Shown here: piece by piece, positions 35,893 to 45,773 of the stretch
How the letters are laid out: the number at the start of each line of letters is the position of its first letter
Position numbering within the stretch: the stretch's first letter is position 1
Source: an uncultured Clostridia bacterium
Lineage (GTDB): Bacteria; Bacillota; Clostridia; UMGS1810
DNA length: 64,000 bases
Reading direction: 5' to 3'
NCBI GenBank assembly: GCA_934481345.1
Contig: CAKSPF010000001.1
Location: forward strand, 248,001 to 312,000
Notes under the pieces: generated by a model
Seen by the model: the letters and a program-made list of their open reading frames with translations, nothing else
What the model was told of the DNA's origin: nothing
Database searches by the model: none
Position numbers and translations under genes: made by a program

Positions 35893-37617
35893 ATGAAAGC
35901 AAACATGGCTAAATTAATGCATTTTATTTCATACAGAGCTGTTCTTACCGTGCTTATGCTCACCTTTACAGTGGTACCGTCGCTTGCAACTTTTTTTATT
36001 GCAAAAAACTATGTGAACAATACCATAAGCAATTCATATACCGACGAATATATAACCACGGTGGAAAGCAAAATAAACAGTTACATCTCATCGCTTATAT
36101 ATCAGATTAACTCACTGTCATACTACTTTCTGACAAATCAGTCCGTGTACAACATACTGCTCAGCGAAACTGCGTCATATGAAGACAGATTTCAAATGCT
36201 TGAAAACCAATTTTCGGGATTTCTGAGCGACAACCCGGCAATTGCGGGAGTATGCCTTGCGGACCCGAACGGGCAGCTATACAATTTTTCCGAAATCGTC
36301 CCCGATGACTATTATGTGAACAATGATATACTGAATAAAATACAAAATTCGGACATGTACCTTTTTGACAAAAACATAAAGCAGGGCGATGCCTATTATA
36401 CGGTAACCGCAAAAAAAATGTACAACTATTTTACGGGAAGCGAAGGCGGATATATCCTCATGTACATAAGAGAAAGCGTCCTTGCTCAGATGTATGAGGA
36501 ATTTGCAATTGATGACAGCAGTTTCTTTTTGCTTACAAACGGAATCATAATATCACATCCCGACAAAAGCCTTATCAATTCAAAATTTTATACGGGCAAG
36601 AATTTTTTTGATGAAAACAAAGACTCCGTAGAGGTGGACGGTCAATACAGAATTATCAAAAAGAACATTGACACCAATTACATAAGCACACGTTTAGAAA
36701 TCGTATGTGTCAATTCACTGAGCAGCTTTCAAAGGCTTTTAAACAAAATAAACATACAGTTTCTGTTTATCATAAGTATCGCGATAATAATATCGATTGT
36801 GCTTTCCGTGATCATATCCGCCGGGCTTTTGTCTGAGTTGGAGATACTCAGAAAAACCATGCGAGCATTCGGCAGCAATCCTAACACATCGGTATATAAC
36901 TTCAAACTCAATGAAATAAAAGCTCTCGAAAATGACTTTAAGAGCATGACATACCGCATTACCGGGCTTATAAAAAGAATAAACGATGAAAAAGAAAAAC
37001 AGCGCATTGCAGAACTTGCGGCACTTCAGGCGCAAATTAATCCGCACTTTATATATAATACGCTTGACACCGTCGCATGGCTTGCGGTAATCAGCAAAAA
37101 CACCAAAATATATGACATAATTTTTGCATTGGCAAGCTTTTTCAGAATTTCACTGAACAAAGGCAGGGATAAAATTAAAATCTCGGAAGAAATAGCACAC
37201 GTTGAAAATTACATCAAAATAGAGTCAATCCGATTTGAAAACAAATTTACATGTGAATTTGATGTTCCCGAAAATTTAAAAAACATTGAAATAATTAAAA
37301 TAATTCTTCAGCCGCTTGTGGAAAACGCAATAAAACACGGATTTGACGGCATTGAAACCGGAGGAATAATCAAAATCCGTGCAAGAGAGATTGACGGTGA
37401 TTATATTGAATTTACCGTATCGGACAACGGCTGCGGCATGGATTTCAATCCGCTTGAGTCTCCCGAAAAAATCAACTCGCACGGCTCCGGATACGGAATA
37501 GAAAATATAAACGCACGGATACACTTAGCCTACGGCAGCGACTGCGGTCTTTCCTTTGAAAGCAAGCCGGGCAAAGGAACAACCGTCCGTATAAAGCTGA
37601 AAAAACATATGAAGTAG
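35893..37617 (+). CDS. Sensor histidine kinase (YesM-like)
   Basis: 574 residues from the ATG at 35893 (AAAGGGG upstream). Membrane segment about 18-38, an extracytoplasmic Cache-like sensor domain, a second membrane segment about 288-310, HAMP (about 312-365), the His_kinase box with His385 in QINPHFIYNTLD, and an HATPase with N-box LVENAIKHG, G1 DNGCGMD and G2 GSGYGIENI. All catalytic elements are intact. It starts 16 bases after the response regulator and is its cognate kinase by position. The likely signal is an extracellular sugar or the liganded binding protein. Confidence 0.92.
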   Translation: MKANMAKLMHFISYRAVLTVLMLTFTVVPSLATFFIAKNYVNNTISNSYTDEYITTVESKINSYISSLIYQINSLSYYFLTNQSVYNILLSETASYEDRFQMLENQFSGFLSDNPAIAGVCLADPNGQLYNFSEIVPDDYYVNNDILNKIQNSDMYLFDKNIKQGDAYYTVTAKKMYNYFTGSEGGYILMYIRESVLAQMYEEFAIDDSSFFLLTNGIIISHPDKSLINSKFYTGKNFFDENKDSVEVDGQYRIIKKNIDTNYISTRLEIVCVNSLSSFQRLLNKINIQFLFIISIAIIISIVLSVIISAGLLSELEILRKTMRAFGSNPNTSVYNFKLNEIKALENDFKSMTYRITGLIKRINDEKEKQRIAELAALQAQINPHFIYNTLDTVAWLAVISKNTKIYDIIFALASFFRISLNKGRDKIKISEEIAHVENYIKIESIRFENKFTCEFDVPENLKNIEIIKIILQPLVENAIKHGFDGIETGGIIKIRAREIDGDYIEFTVSDNGCGMDFNPLESPEKINSHGSGYGIENINARIHLAYGSDCGLSFESKPGKGTTVRIKLKKHMK

Positions 37618-37635
37618 CAGAAAGCAGGGATCTAA

Positions 37636-39789
37636 ATGGAAATATTCAATCAGTGCAAATGGATTGCCGGAAGCAAGGCTGAAAACGGCCCGGCACCGAT
37701 GCTGAGAAAAGTATTTAAAATTGACGATAACGCAAAAAAAGCCACACTGTACGCCTGCGGTCTTGGGTACGGCGACTATACAATAAACGGTTCACCCGTC
37801 ACAAAGGATGTGCTTGTTACGCCGGTGACAAAATACGACTCAACCGTAATGTACAACAAATATGATATAACAGAGCTTATCAAAAAAGGAAACAATGTAA
37901 TATGTGCAATACTCGGAAACGGTTGTTACTGCGTTACATATCAGAGATGGGACAACTTTAAAGCGCCGTGGTTTCACCACCCCAAGCTTATTATGTGCAT
38001 TGAAATAGAACTTGAAAACGGTGCAAATATCCGCATCGGCACCGACACGTCATGGAAAACCTGCGACAGCCCTATTGTATACAATGAAACAAGGCGGGGT
38101 GAGATATATGACGCACGACTCGAAATTGACGGTCTGTATGACGCAGAATATGACGACAGCAAGTGGAACAATGCCTTTATTTGCCGAAGTCCCGGAGGTG
38201 TAATGAAAGAAGCGGCAATTCCGCCGATAAGAGTTGTCAAGGAGATAAAAGCGGTAAAAATAAGCAATACTGTCTACGACCTTAAACAAAACATAAGCGG
38301 ATGGATAAAGTTTTGCGGAAAGGGTGAAAGCGGACGCGAAATTATATTCCGCTATGCAGAGCTTCTAAGCAGCGACAAAAGTATAAATCCCGAAGAACTT
38401 AACACAATTTTGGGAAGCCAGACTCACGAAGACAGATACATAATGAACGGTAAAGGTACCGAAGTGTGGTCACCGCGTTTTGCATATCACGGATTCCGCT
38501 ATGTAGAAGTTATCAACGCTCCGGAAGATTTTGAACTTACAGGTCAGGTCGTACATACGGATTTGGAAATAATAAGCGATTTTGAATGCAGTGATGAAAT
38601 GCTCAATAAAATACACTCGGCGGCAAGATGGTCAACCCTTACAAATATGCACGGATTTCCCACGGATTGCCCTCAAAGAGAACAAAATGCATGGACGGGC
38701 GACGCACTTTTGTCTGCCGACCAGACGCTTTTCAACTACAATGCCGTTGAAATTTACAAAAAATGGCTTGAAGACATAAAGGACGCACAGCGCCCGAGCG
38801 GTCAGATACCGTGCATAGCTCCCACAGGAGGCTGGGGCTACAACTGGGGAAACGGACCAGCATGGGACAGCCTCCTTATCCATCTTCCCTATCTTATCTA
38901 CAAATACTGCGGTGACAAAAGCGCGATTTCCGACACATGGGAAAGCATGAATAAATACATGGAATTTATGGACTCCATGTCTGAAGATTCTACGGTTGAC
39001 TACGGGCTCGGTGACTGGCTTGCCCCAAATGATACCGACGTATGCCCCACTGTTATAACCGACACCTGCTACTATTACTCAAATTACCGCATAATGGCAA
39101 GATGTGCAGAACTTATCGGACAAAAAGCTGAAAGTTATAAGCAAAAAGCCGACGATATAAAAAATGCATTCAGAAACAAATTTATAAAAGACGATTTGTA
39201 TCTCGGAAACCGTCAGACATCAATTGCCGCCGCTCTTTACTTTGGCATGTATGACGAAGCCGAAGTAACGTATGCAGTAAACAGACTTAAAGAAATCATA
39301 ATTCGGAACGGAAGAAGATTTGACACCGGCATACTCGGCACAAAATACATGTTTACCGCACTGTGTGAAAATGACTTGTGCAGCCTGATGTATGATATGG
39401 TGACAAATCCAAAAATGCCAAGCTATGCCTACTGGATAAACAACGGAATGACTACACTGTGCGAATACTGGGATATGAGTCATTCCTGCAATCATCACAT
39501 GTACAGTGAGGTTGATATGTGGCTTTATAAATATATTGCAGGTATTAGGCTTGATGAAGGTGCGAAATCGGTTCTCATAAAACCGTGCTTTACAGAGTCC
39601 GTTGAATGGGTCAAAGCAAGTCACCGCAATATTTCGGTGGAATGGAACAAAAATGAAATCCGCATATCCTCCGATATACCCGCACGCGCGGAAATAAACG
39701 GAAAACTCTATAATCTCGGTACGGGTACGCATGTAATCAACAAGTATGACAGCGAGTGCAGAAATATTATTGATCTCCGAAAAGATTAA
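37636..39789 (+). CDS. GH78 alpha-L-rhamnosidase
   Basis: 717 residues without signal peptide, so intracellular. N-terminal sandwich domains (about 1-300; LYACGLGYGDYTINGSPV is the typical start), then the (alpha/alpha)6 barrel with DCPQREQNAWTGDALLSAD (about 348-366), GLGDWLAP (about 457) and TTLCEYWDMSHSCNHHMYSE (about 600-619), followed by the C-terminal sandwich. These match the conserved GH78 barrel positions that carry the acidic residues. It starts 18 bases after the kinase in the same operon, so a rhamnosidase is co-expressed with its own sensor system. Confidence 0.88.
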   Translation: MEIFNQCKWIAGSKAENGPAPMLRKVFKIDDNAKKATLYACGLGYGDYTINGSPVTKDVLVTPVTKYDSTVMYNKYDITELIKKGNNVICAILGNGCYCVTYQRWDNFKAPWFHHPKLIMCIEIELENGANIRIGTDTSWKTCDSPIVYNETRRGEIYDARLEIDGLYDAEYDDSKWNNAFICRSPGGVMKEAAIPPIRVVKEIKAVKISNTVYDLKQNISGWIKFCGKGESGREIIFRYAELLSSDKSINPEELNTILGSQTHEDRYIMNGKGTEVWSPRFAYHGFRYVEVINAPEDFELTGQVVHTDLEIISDFECSDEMLNKIHSAARWSTLTNMHGFPTDCPQREQNAWTGDALLSADQTLFNYNAVEIYKKWLEDIKDAQRPSGQIPCIAPTGGWGYNWGNGPAWDSLLIHLPYLIYKYCGDKSAISDTWESMNKYMEFMDSMSEDSTVDYGLGDWLAPNDTDVCPTVITDTCYYYSNYRIMARCAELIGQKAESYKQKADDIKNAFRNKFIKDDLYLGNRQTSIAAALYFGMYDEAEVTYAVNRLKEIIIRNGRRFDTGILGTKYMFTALCENDLCSLMYDMVTNPKMPSYAYWINNGMTTLCEYWDMSHSCNHHMYSEVDMWLYKYIAGIRLDEGAKSVLIKPCFTESVEWVKASHRNISVEWNKNEIRISSDIPARAEINGKLYNLGTGTHVINKYDSECRNIIDLRKD

Positions 39790-39888
39790 ATGTGTAAACT
39801 CTTGAAATCGCTGCTATACCGCATGATTTTATTTATATAATCACAAATTAAACATTCTGAAAGAAACTTTATAGACGGTGCTTTAAAA

Positions 39889-39931
39889 AGGTATGACTGC
39901 CGCACGAAATGCGGCAGTCATACCTTTTTGT
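39889..39931. terminator. Bidirectional terminator between convergent genes
   Basis: Perfect 17-base stem AAGGTATGACTGCCGCA (39889-39905) and TGCGGCAGTCATACCTT (39910-39926), with A-run before and T-run after. It serves both the GH78 gene (plus) and the secreted protein gene (minus). Confidence 0.9.
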
Positions 39932-39948
39932 CAAGCTTATTTTATTTA

Positions 39949-41652
39949 TTAGTCTGCTAATGAAGTTACTGTATATGCCGGAGTTATTATATCATCTTTT
40001 AATATAAAGAGCTTTATTGCGTCAACGCTTGAATCAAGGCTTGCAATATCAACCGTGTAAAGTTTGGTTTCCGTTACATTTTCGGCAGCGGCAAGCGCTA
40101 CTTTCTCCTGAATCTTTGCGTCAACAAGCTGATTGCCGTGATAATATGCTATAATCGGTACAAAATTCTGTGCAGCTCCGGTATTATTTATAAACTGTGC
40201 TCCGAGCTGAATATCCTTGTTCGCTGTACGCGCTGTCTGCACATCATACAAATGATTCTTCGGTCGGATTGTTTCCACTCCCACTGTTTTATTGTCACAG
40301 TCATTGTATGCAAATGTATTTATTTCAACTGTCTTTGCAGTTTTTGCCGGAATAATCTCTATTCTGTTTATAAGCAGACGTTTGTTATATGCCACTCCGG
40401 AAATATCCTCCTGCAAAAAGCTTGCGGTGTGAGCGCCTCTGGTCAAAGTTCCGAGGTCAAAGGTCTTTATCACAAAGTACGGAGCCTTCACATAAGTCAA
40501 AGGAGCAGTTTCCGATTGGTTATCATTATTTTTAATAAGCACACTGTTACCTGTATTATACCATGTTCCGTTTGTTATAGGACTTATTGTGCTTCCGTTC
40601 ACCGTTTTAAAGGCTGCAATGTTACTTTCTACCGTAGAAGTATTCTGTATCCAGTTACCCGACATATTGCCGTTACCGCCGTCGGTATCGGTATAAGCCG
40701 GATTTGCGTCAACATATACTGCGGCGGTACTTCCGCTGCTGAATTGAGCTGCATAATACACCTTCAGTTTGTAGTCACCTGTTTTTGAAACATTAAACGG
40801 AAATATCGTACAATCACCGTTTTTACCGGCGGAATAATTTGTATATCCGTATGCATTGTCGGGTTCAGCTATGTTTATATAGCTCTTGTTCCATTTTTTA
40901 TCCTTCAAACCGTTGAAACTGTTACCCGGAAGCTGAGTCCATGCCAGATCCTTTGCATAAACGGTTACATTATCGGGCACGGCATCATCTGACGGTATTT
41001 CAACCTTCAAAGAATGTATAAGAGTCTGATTGTTTGCACTGCTATACGGAGGGTCGCAAACCCATTTTTTATTCTCTGCGTCATATGCCTGAAGTCTGTA
41101 TGACGGAATCCACACCAAATTATCTCCGGCTTTGAGTGTAACTTCAAACTTTTCTTCTGCATATACCGGATTATTAATATCAAAATTTCCTCTTAACTTA
41201 TGCTCATCATCTGTAAATAAACGGTTAACGAGAGCATCACCAATCGACGGGCAGTCTGCCGCAGAATTGCAGTTGAATGCCTCCGGTGATTTGCTTGGAT
41301 TCAAAAATGCAAGAAATCTTCCTTTTGTTGTAGCCGTATTCGGAAGAAATTTGATTGTAAGCGTTGCGTCACATGCTTTTTCGGAATTAAATTTAAAGAA
41401 AATATTTCCGCCGTATGCAGTATCGGTATCTGTTTTAAGCTGTCCGGTGTACGTTTTTACTGTTGATGTATTACCGGAAGCGTCAGTAATAGCACTCGCT
41501 CCTTCACTATACTTACGGTACTTTGTATCAGTTGCCAAAAGTTCCACCGAGTCGCCTTGCTTCAAAGCAGTATCAGCGTCATCTGCAAATACTATCGGGA
41601 CAGCACTCAGCACGATTGCAATTGCTGCCAGAATACAAATAATTTTTTTCAT
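39949..41652 (-). CDS. Secreted beta-rich protein, possibly carbohydrate-binding
   Basis: 567 residues, AGAGAGGAG before the ATG, signal peptide about 1-23 (cut near VFADDAD). Two beta-sandwich regions (about 30-215 and 225-440) include CBM-like strands such as GDYKLKVYYAAQFSSGSTAAVYVD (shortened motif: DYKLKVYYAA, about 290) and a GAHTASFLQEDI strand. A C-terminal domain (about 460-567) with PIIAYYHGNQLVDA and IKLFILKDD is shared with other secreted proteins here. No catalytic motif is evident. It follows the broken cysteine-rich gene on the same strand and shares its final domain type, so it probably belonged to the same surface system. Confidence 0.65.
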   Translation of the reverse strand: MKKIICILAAIAIVLSAVPIVFADDADTALKQGDSVELLATDTKYRKYSEGASAITDASGNTSTVKTYTGQLKTDTDTAYGGNIFFKFNSEKACDATLTIKFLPNTATTKGRFLAFLNPSKSPEAFNCNSAADCPSIGDALVNRLFTDDEHKLRGNFDINNPVYAEEKFEVTLKAGDNLVWIPSYRLQAYDAENKKWVCDPPYSSANNQTLIHSLKVEIPSDDAVPDNVTVYAKDLAWTQLPGNSFNGLKDKKWNKSYINIAEPDNAYGYTNYSAGKNGDCTIFPFNVSKTGDYKLKVYYAAQFSSGSTAAVYVDANPAYTDTDGGNGNMSGNWIQNTSTVESNIAAFKTVNGSTISPITNGTWYNTGNSVLIKNNDNQSETAPLTYVKAPYFVIKTFDLGTLTRGAHTASFLQEDISGVAYNKRLLINRIEIIPAKTAKTVEINTFAYNDCDNKTVGVETIRPKNHLYDVQTARTANKDIQLGAQFINNTGAAQNFVPIIAYYHGNQLVDAKIQEKVALAAAENVTETKLYTVDIASLDSSVDAIKLFILKDDIITPAYTVTSLAD

Positions 41653-41694
41653 TTTTTTGTTCTCCTCTCTTTTTTGAACATCTTATTTTTTCAG

Positions 41695-42890
41695 TCATTT
41701 AAGACTCAGCGCCTTTACCGTTATATACGGTTTAAGCGATTTGCTGTCTGTCAAAAATACTTTGAGTGTGCCTGCATTCTGAGGATGCTTCAGCACAATT
41801 ATATCTTCGAAGCTCTCATACGGCTTCAGGTGAATCGGTATGTCTTTTACCGAAACAAGCTGTTTGTCGGTATTGTAGTACGCAAATCTCAGGTCACTTT
41901 TCAATGCCTCCTCCCTGTTGTTTGCTACCGTAATCACCGCCTTCAGCGGTTTGCCGAGTTCGGCGCTTTCTTCAGGAACCGTTGCGCAGAACTTGTTTGC
42001 GCCCCAGTTCTCATCAGTAACAACATAAGTGAAAAATGTATTCAACTCCATGTTTTCCTCCGTCAGTTTACGGATTTCAAACGAATTAAATGAAACCGCC
42101 CTGTTTACGAGGACATCGCTTTCACTGTCCAGGATTCCTTTTGCCGTATAGAACAGCAATGTATGCTGTCCGGATTTAAGTCCGCTCAGTTTAAAGGATT
42201 TTATATTGTAATACGGAAATGTCTGTGCATCTCCGTTTACGGAAAAGCAGGTTTTCCATGTTCCGAGGTCAATAGGCTTTATCGCGCCTCCGGCGGTGAC
42301 TGTCCGGAGTTTTTCATCGGTAAATTCTTTTCTTTTTTCATAAGGGTAATCCTTTGACAAAAATCTGAGCCAATCCTTACCCGAAATATCGCCGGTATCT
42401 GCGTCAAGATACACCGCCGCAGGGATTGTTTTGAGCATATCGTTAAATGAATATGTATTGTAGCGTATATTTACAATATAGTCGCCGTCTTCATATACCT
42501 CGAACGGCACCCTGGTATACATTGCCTCGTAGGTCTGGGTTACCGTCCGACCGTCTTTGGGGTTATCGGCATCCATTCCTGCGACTATATAACCGTTGCT
42601 GTGATAAGTGAGATTTTCTGTATCCATATCACATACATATATGGTTTTGCTTTCTCTGCTCTTAAAGCGAATACTCTTAAAGCATACTCCGCGGTTACAC
42701 TTTATCCCATCCGTTACATATACAAAGTTTCCGCACTGGTCGGTAAGGTCATACGGCGGAACATATACATTATTGATTCTCACTCTTGCTCCGAGCGTAT
42801 AGTCAATGCAAATATCTATCTTTGAAACATCATATTCGGTATACACCGAATACTCGGTAATATCTTTATCAAACGGAGTTGAAAGTGTCA
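41695..42890 (-). pseudogene. 3' fragment of broken secreted protein (cadherin-like and CBM-like domains)
   Basis: About 398 codons beginning at a TTG in mid-domain, with no RBS. The first recognisable strand, LTLSTPFDKDITEYSV, is the typical interior of a cadherin-like beta-sandwich. CBM-like sandwich (about 100-290, YEDGDYIVNIRYNTYSF) and the shared C-terminal domain follow (about 300-398, DLRFAYYNTDKQLV and LKVFLTDS). The frame directly continues the cysteine-rich reading frame if one base is restored in the GG at 42893-42894 (giving ...DAGLTLS...). I therefore read it as the 3' part of the same gene. Confidence 0.65.
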
Positions 42891-44774
42891 AACCGCATCT
42901 CTATAACCAACGGTCTGATAATTATGTGTTGTACACTCTGCGAAGTTCGGCTTAAAGATGAGCACGCAGCCCGCGTCAAGCGGTGCGATAGAAACGGTAC
43001 ATGTATAAGAATCGTCGCCGTTATTTATAAATGTATGCCTGTCTGTCAAATTTGCTACCTGTATTGCACCGTCGTCGTCAAACTTATATTCTACTGTCCA
43101 GCCTGTGCAGCGCTTACCCATTGTGTTCACGCCGCGCATAATGCGAAGCGTGAGTTTATCGCCGTCGTTTGCCAAAATTTTGGAAGCGGTCGCATTTTCC
43201 GCAACAATGAGAATGTTATCTTTTGTCCATGATATGATATTGCCGTCTTTATCTTTTGCATTAAAGTCGTCCGGCTCATATTCGCACATTCTGCATTTGC
43301 GGGTATAATATCCATTTTCTGTTTCTGACGGAAAATCGCAGTCGCCGTCCATATACTTCCATTGCCAGTCGTGCATTTCCATGCGCGTTGTTTCGCAGCC
43401 TTCAACAGAGCACGCAACAACATGACCTGTTATTAACTTTTCTTTCGGAAGATTACTTGTTTTTTCCATATCAACCTTGGGCAAAACCTCTCCGCCGACA
43501 GTCGTCCATGTGAAATTATGCGTGTGGCTTTCACGAAAAGTCGTATAGCCGCAGGCGGTACAGGTAAGCCTATAAAGCTTATCGGTGCTCGCCGCACCCA
43601 TTTTTGCAGACTTGCCGGCCACTTCGGGCTTGCCGAAGGTGTGATGTACGGGCGTGCTGCTTTTATAGCGTGTATGATCATCCTCATCCACTTCGCTCAT
43701 ACACGGATAGCGGTGTCCCTTGCTCGGCTGTGCGGTAACGCTTTTTTTGTGGCCCGAAGCGTCGAGGTAATAAAACGTACCGCCCTTATAGTCCGCATTC
43801 TCGATACTTTCGCCTTTTTCAAGCTCGGTATTCTCGGCAAACTTACTGCCATAGGCGTGTTCCGCACGAATCGACGCAATGTTTGTTTTTACACTTTTTC
43901 CTGCCTCATCGGTTACCACGCAGTAATAATCATAGTCGTCGATCATACATCCCTTGGTTGAAATTTCGATTTTCAGGGTCGGCGAAGTGGCACCGGGAAG
44001 TTTGTAGTCCGGACGACCCCGGTAATAGCCGTACCATTGATAACCGAGCTTTCCCTGACCGCCTTTGGCAACAACCGTAAAGGTCGCAGAGTTATGCTCC
44101 CTCCACAAAAGCCCTTCTTCCGGAAATTCGTCATAGAGTTCGTAAACACTTACCTTTCCGCGGAAGTTTTTCGGCTGACGGTAAATATGAGGTTCGGAGC
44201 CTGAATGACTGCCGCAGACGGTGCAGACGCCGTTTTTATCAAAGGTATGCGCCGCTTTTGAAGTATAATGCTCTTCGCTTTCGCAGAAACGGCATTCATG
44301 ATAATGTACATTTTTATCGTAAGACCAACGGATACTCGGCATTGCGTTGTGGTCGTCGATATATTCTCCGTCATTTATGTCATCACACTCGTCAAGGTGT
44401 TCTTCAAGATCGCCGCTGTCGGCACAGATTCCGTGCGAACAGCCGTAATTTGTCAATGTGAGGTCTTCGCAGCATTCTTTGCAGCGAGGCTCTGCACAGG
44501 TATCGCACTCGGCGGAATCGTGGAAGCACTGTCCGCAGTCAATACAGAAATGTTCGTCATAGTCGTTGTCGTTTTCACACAAACCCTCACTGCATTCGCT
44601 CGATGCCGCACAGCAGTCTTTACAGCGTGCCATAGACGAGTCTACGCACAAATCGCACATATCCGAAGAATCATTAAAGAAAATTCCGCATTCGATACAA
44701 AGACTGTCCTGCCACTCACTGCTTTCCACGCAAACACTACCGTCATCACAGCCTGCCTCTTGGGAATTTTCTTC
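42888..44774 (-). pseudogene. Middle part of broken cysteine-rich secreted protein
   Basis: Open frame of about 629 codons between the in-frame TGA at 44775-44777 and the TGA at 42888-42890. Two cysteine-rich repeats open it: CIECGIFFNDSSDMCDLC...RCKDCC and CIDCGQCFHDSAECDTC...RCKECC. Then zinc-ribbon-like HTF...CTVCG knots, an Ig-like domain (about 210-300, QWYGYYRG, DYYCVVTD), more CxxC knots and a beta-rich end. A GTG at 44729 is possible but has no RBS. The repeats suggest metal-binding or disulfide-stabilised surface modules. Function unknown; I do not recognise a named family. Confidence 0.65.
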
Positions 44775-45364
44775 TCAGCAGTCTACGCACAATCCGCAAT
44801 ACGGGCAGGTTGCCAAAACGTCTTCGTTGTAAGTGCATCTGCCGCACTGATCGCAAGGATAACAGCACTCTTCACAATGACTGTTTTCCACAAACTCGCA
44901 CGGTTCGTTCACTTCATAGCAGGAAGATGTGTCAACGCTCACTTTTCCCGTTGTGTCGGTTATAAGATTTGTGTATATGCCGGCAGAGCCTTGAACACCG
45001 ACTTTGTCCGGGTAGCTCATGCTGACGCTCAGCGAAGCGCTCCCCTCAACTCTGACATCGGGATTGCGAGCGGGAGAATATATGCCGCTCATCGCAGTCA
45101 GAGTTGCTTTTGTGGGGTTTATAACCGAGATATTAACATTCGCAGAGCCGTTTATTACGAGAGCCTCGTTCGCATAAAACAATATTCCGTACATGCTCTC
45201 GTTTTTCTCTGCCGTATGTTCCAGCTTTATATCAAGTGTGCCGCCGTCCTGTGATGTGATATATCCAAAATACTGAGATGAAGATATTTCAAGTCCGATA
45301 TCACTAATTTCCGTTGCACCGACGTATATTTCATTTGTACCGGAGAGCTGCAGCTTCGGCCGGA
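44775..45364 (-). pseudogene. 5' fragment of broken cysteine-rich secreted protein
   Basis: Frame from about 45364 to the TGA at 44775-44777. The N-terminal part (LQLSGTNEIYVG, YFGYITSQDGG, VINGSANVNISV, VEGSASLSVSMS) reads as a repetitive beta-solenoid-like region; a cysteine-rich start (CYEVNEPCEF, HCEECCYPCDQCGRC, CPYCGLCVDC) follows. No signal peptide and no start with an RBS remain; ATG at 45194 is internal. In-frame codons continue past the TGA into the next cysteine-rich repeat. Upstream it abuts an antiporter fragment, so the true 5' end was lost by deletion or recombination near 45365. Confidence 0.65.
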
Positions 45365-45609
45365 CGCCCGTTTTTCTTCAGGACGGACATATCAAGCAAA
45401 AGTCCCGCACGCATAAGAATAATAATCAAAGCAATTTTTCGCAGTTCCGCCGATATTTCTGAAATTTTGCCGTCAATCAAAGCTTACACATACGGACCTG
45501 CAATAATTCCAACAGCAAGTATACCTATGAGCGAAAGCAAATAAAGCTTTTTGCATATTTCACCTGCCAATAGTCCCATTAGCATAATAATTGCAATACC
45601 GAATAACAT
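45331..45609 (-). pseudogene. Cation:proton antiporter N-terminal fragment
   Basis: The frame from ATG 45609 reads MLFGIAIIMLMGLLAGEICK, then LYLLSLIGILAVGIIAGPYV, a TAA stop at 45484-45486, then ALIDGKISEISAELRKIALI and MRAGLLLDMSVLKKNGRP. This is the start of a CPA1/NhaP-like antiporter (usual pattern LPSLIGML..GI..GPYVL..ID...ISADLRQIALIIILTRAGLSLD). Only about 80 residues of homology remain; after KNGRP the frame leaves the family and meets the cysteine-rich gene. Both a stop and a truncation make it a pseudogene. Confidence 0.75.
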
Positions 45610-45635
45610 AAAAAATCCAACCAAAATGCAGAAAA

Positions 45636-45678
45636 GCCGATGCCTCTGCAAATTAAAATTGCAGAAGTCATCGGTTTT
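45636..45678 (-). terminator. Terminator of the esterase operon
   Basis: GCCGATGCCTCTGCAA (from 45636) pairs with TTGCAGAAGTCATCGG (to about 45674), with TTTT on both sides. It lies about 100 bases after the esterase stop on the minus strand. Confidence 0.8.
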
Positions 45679-45773
45679 AAATCAGCGGTTTCAGCTTTCA
45701 CTGCGGGAGAACTTCATTTCCTTTATTAAAATCATCTTATCACATAACAAAATTCAAGCCGCACACATCAAAT

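Noticed and set aside
44716..44777. Bacterial SECIS element after the in-frame TGA
   Set aside because: By eye no stable hairpin with a G-U loop at the right distance is visible, so selenocysteine is not claimed.
44268..45254. 328-codon plus-strand frame
   Set aside because: It lies antisense to the cysteine-rich gene; its cysteine/alanine-rich composition mirrors the codons of the opposite strand and it has no RBS.
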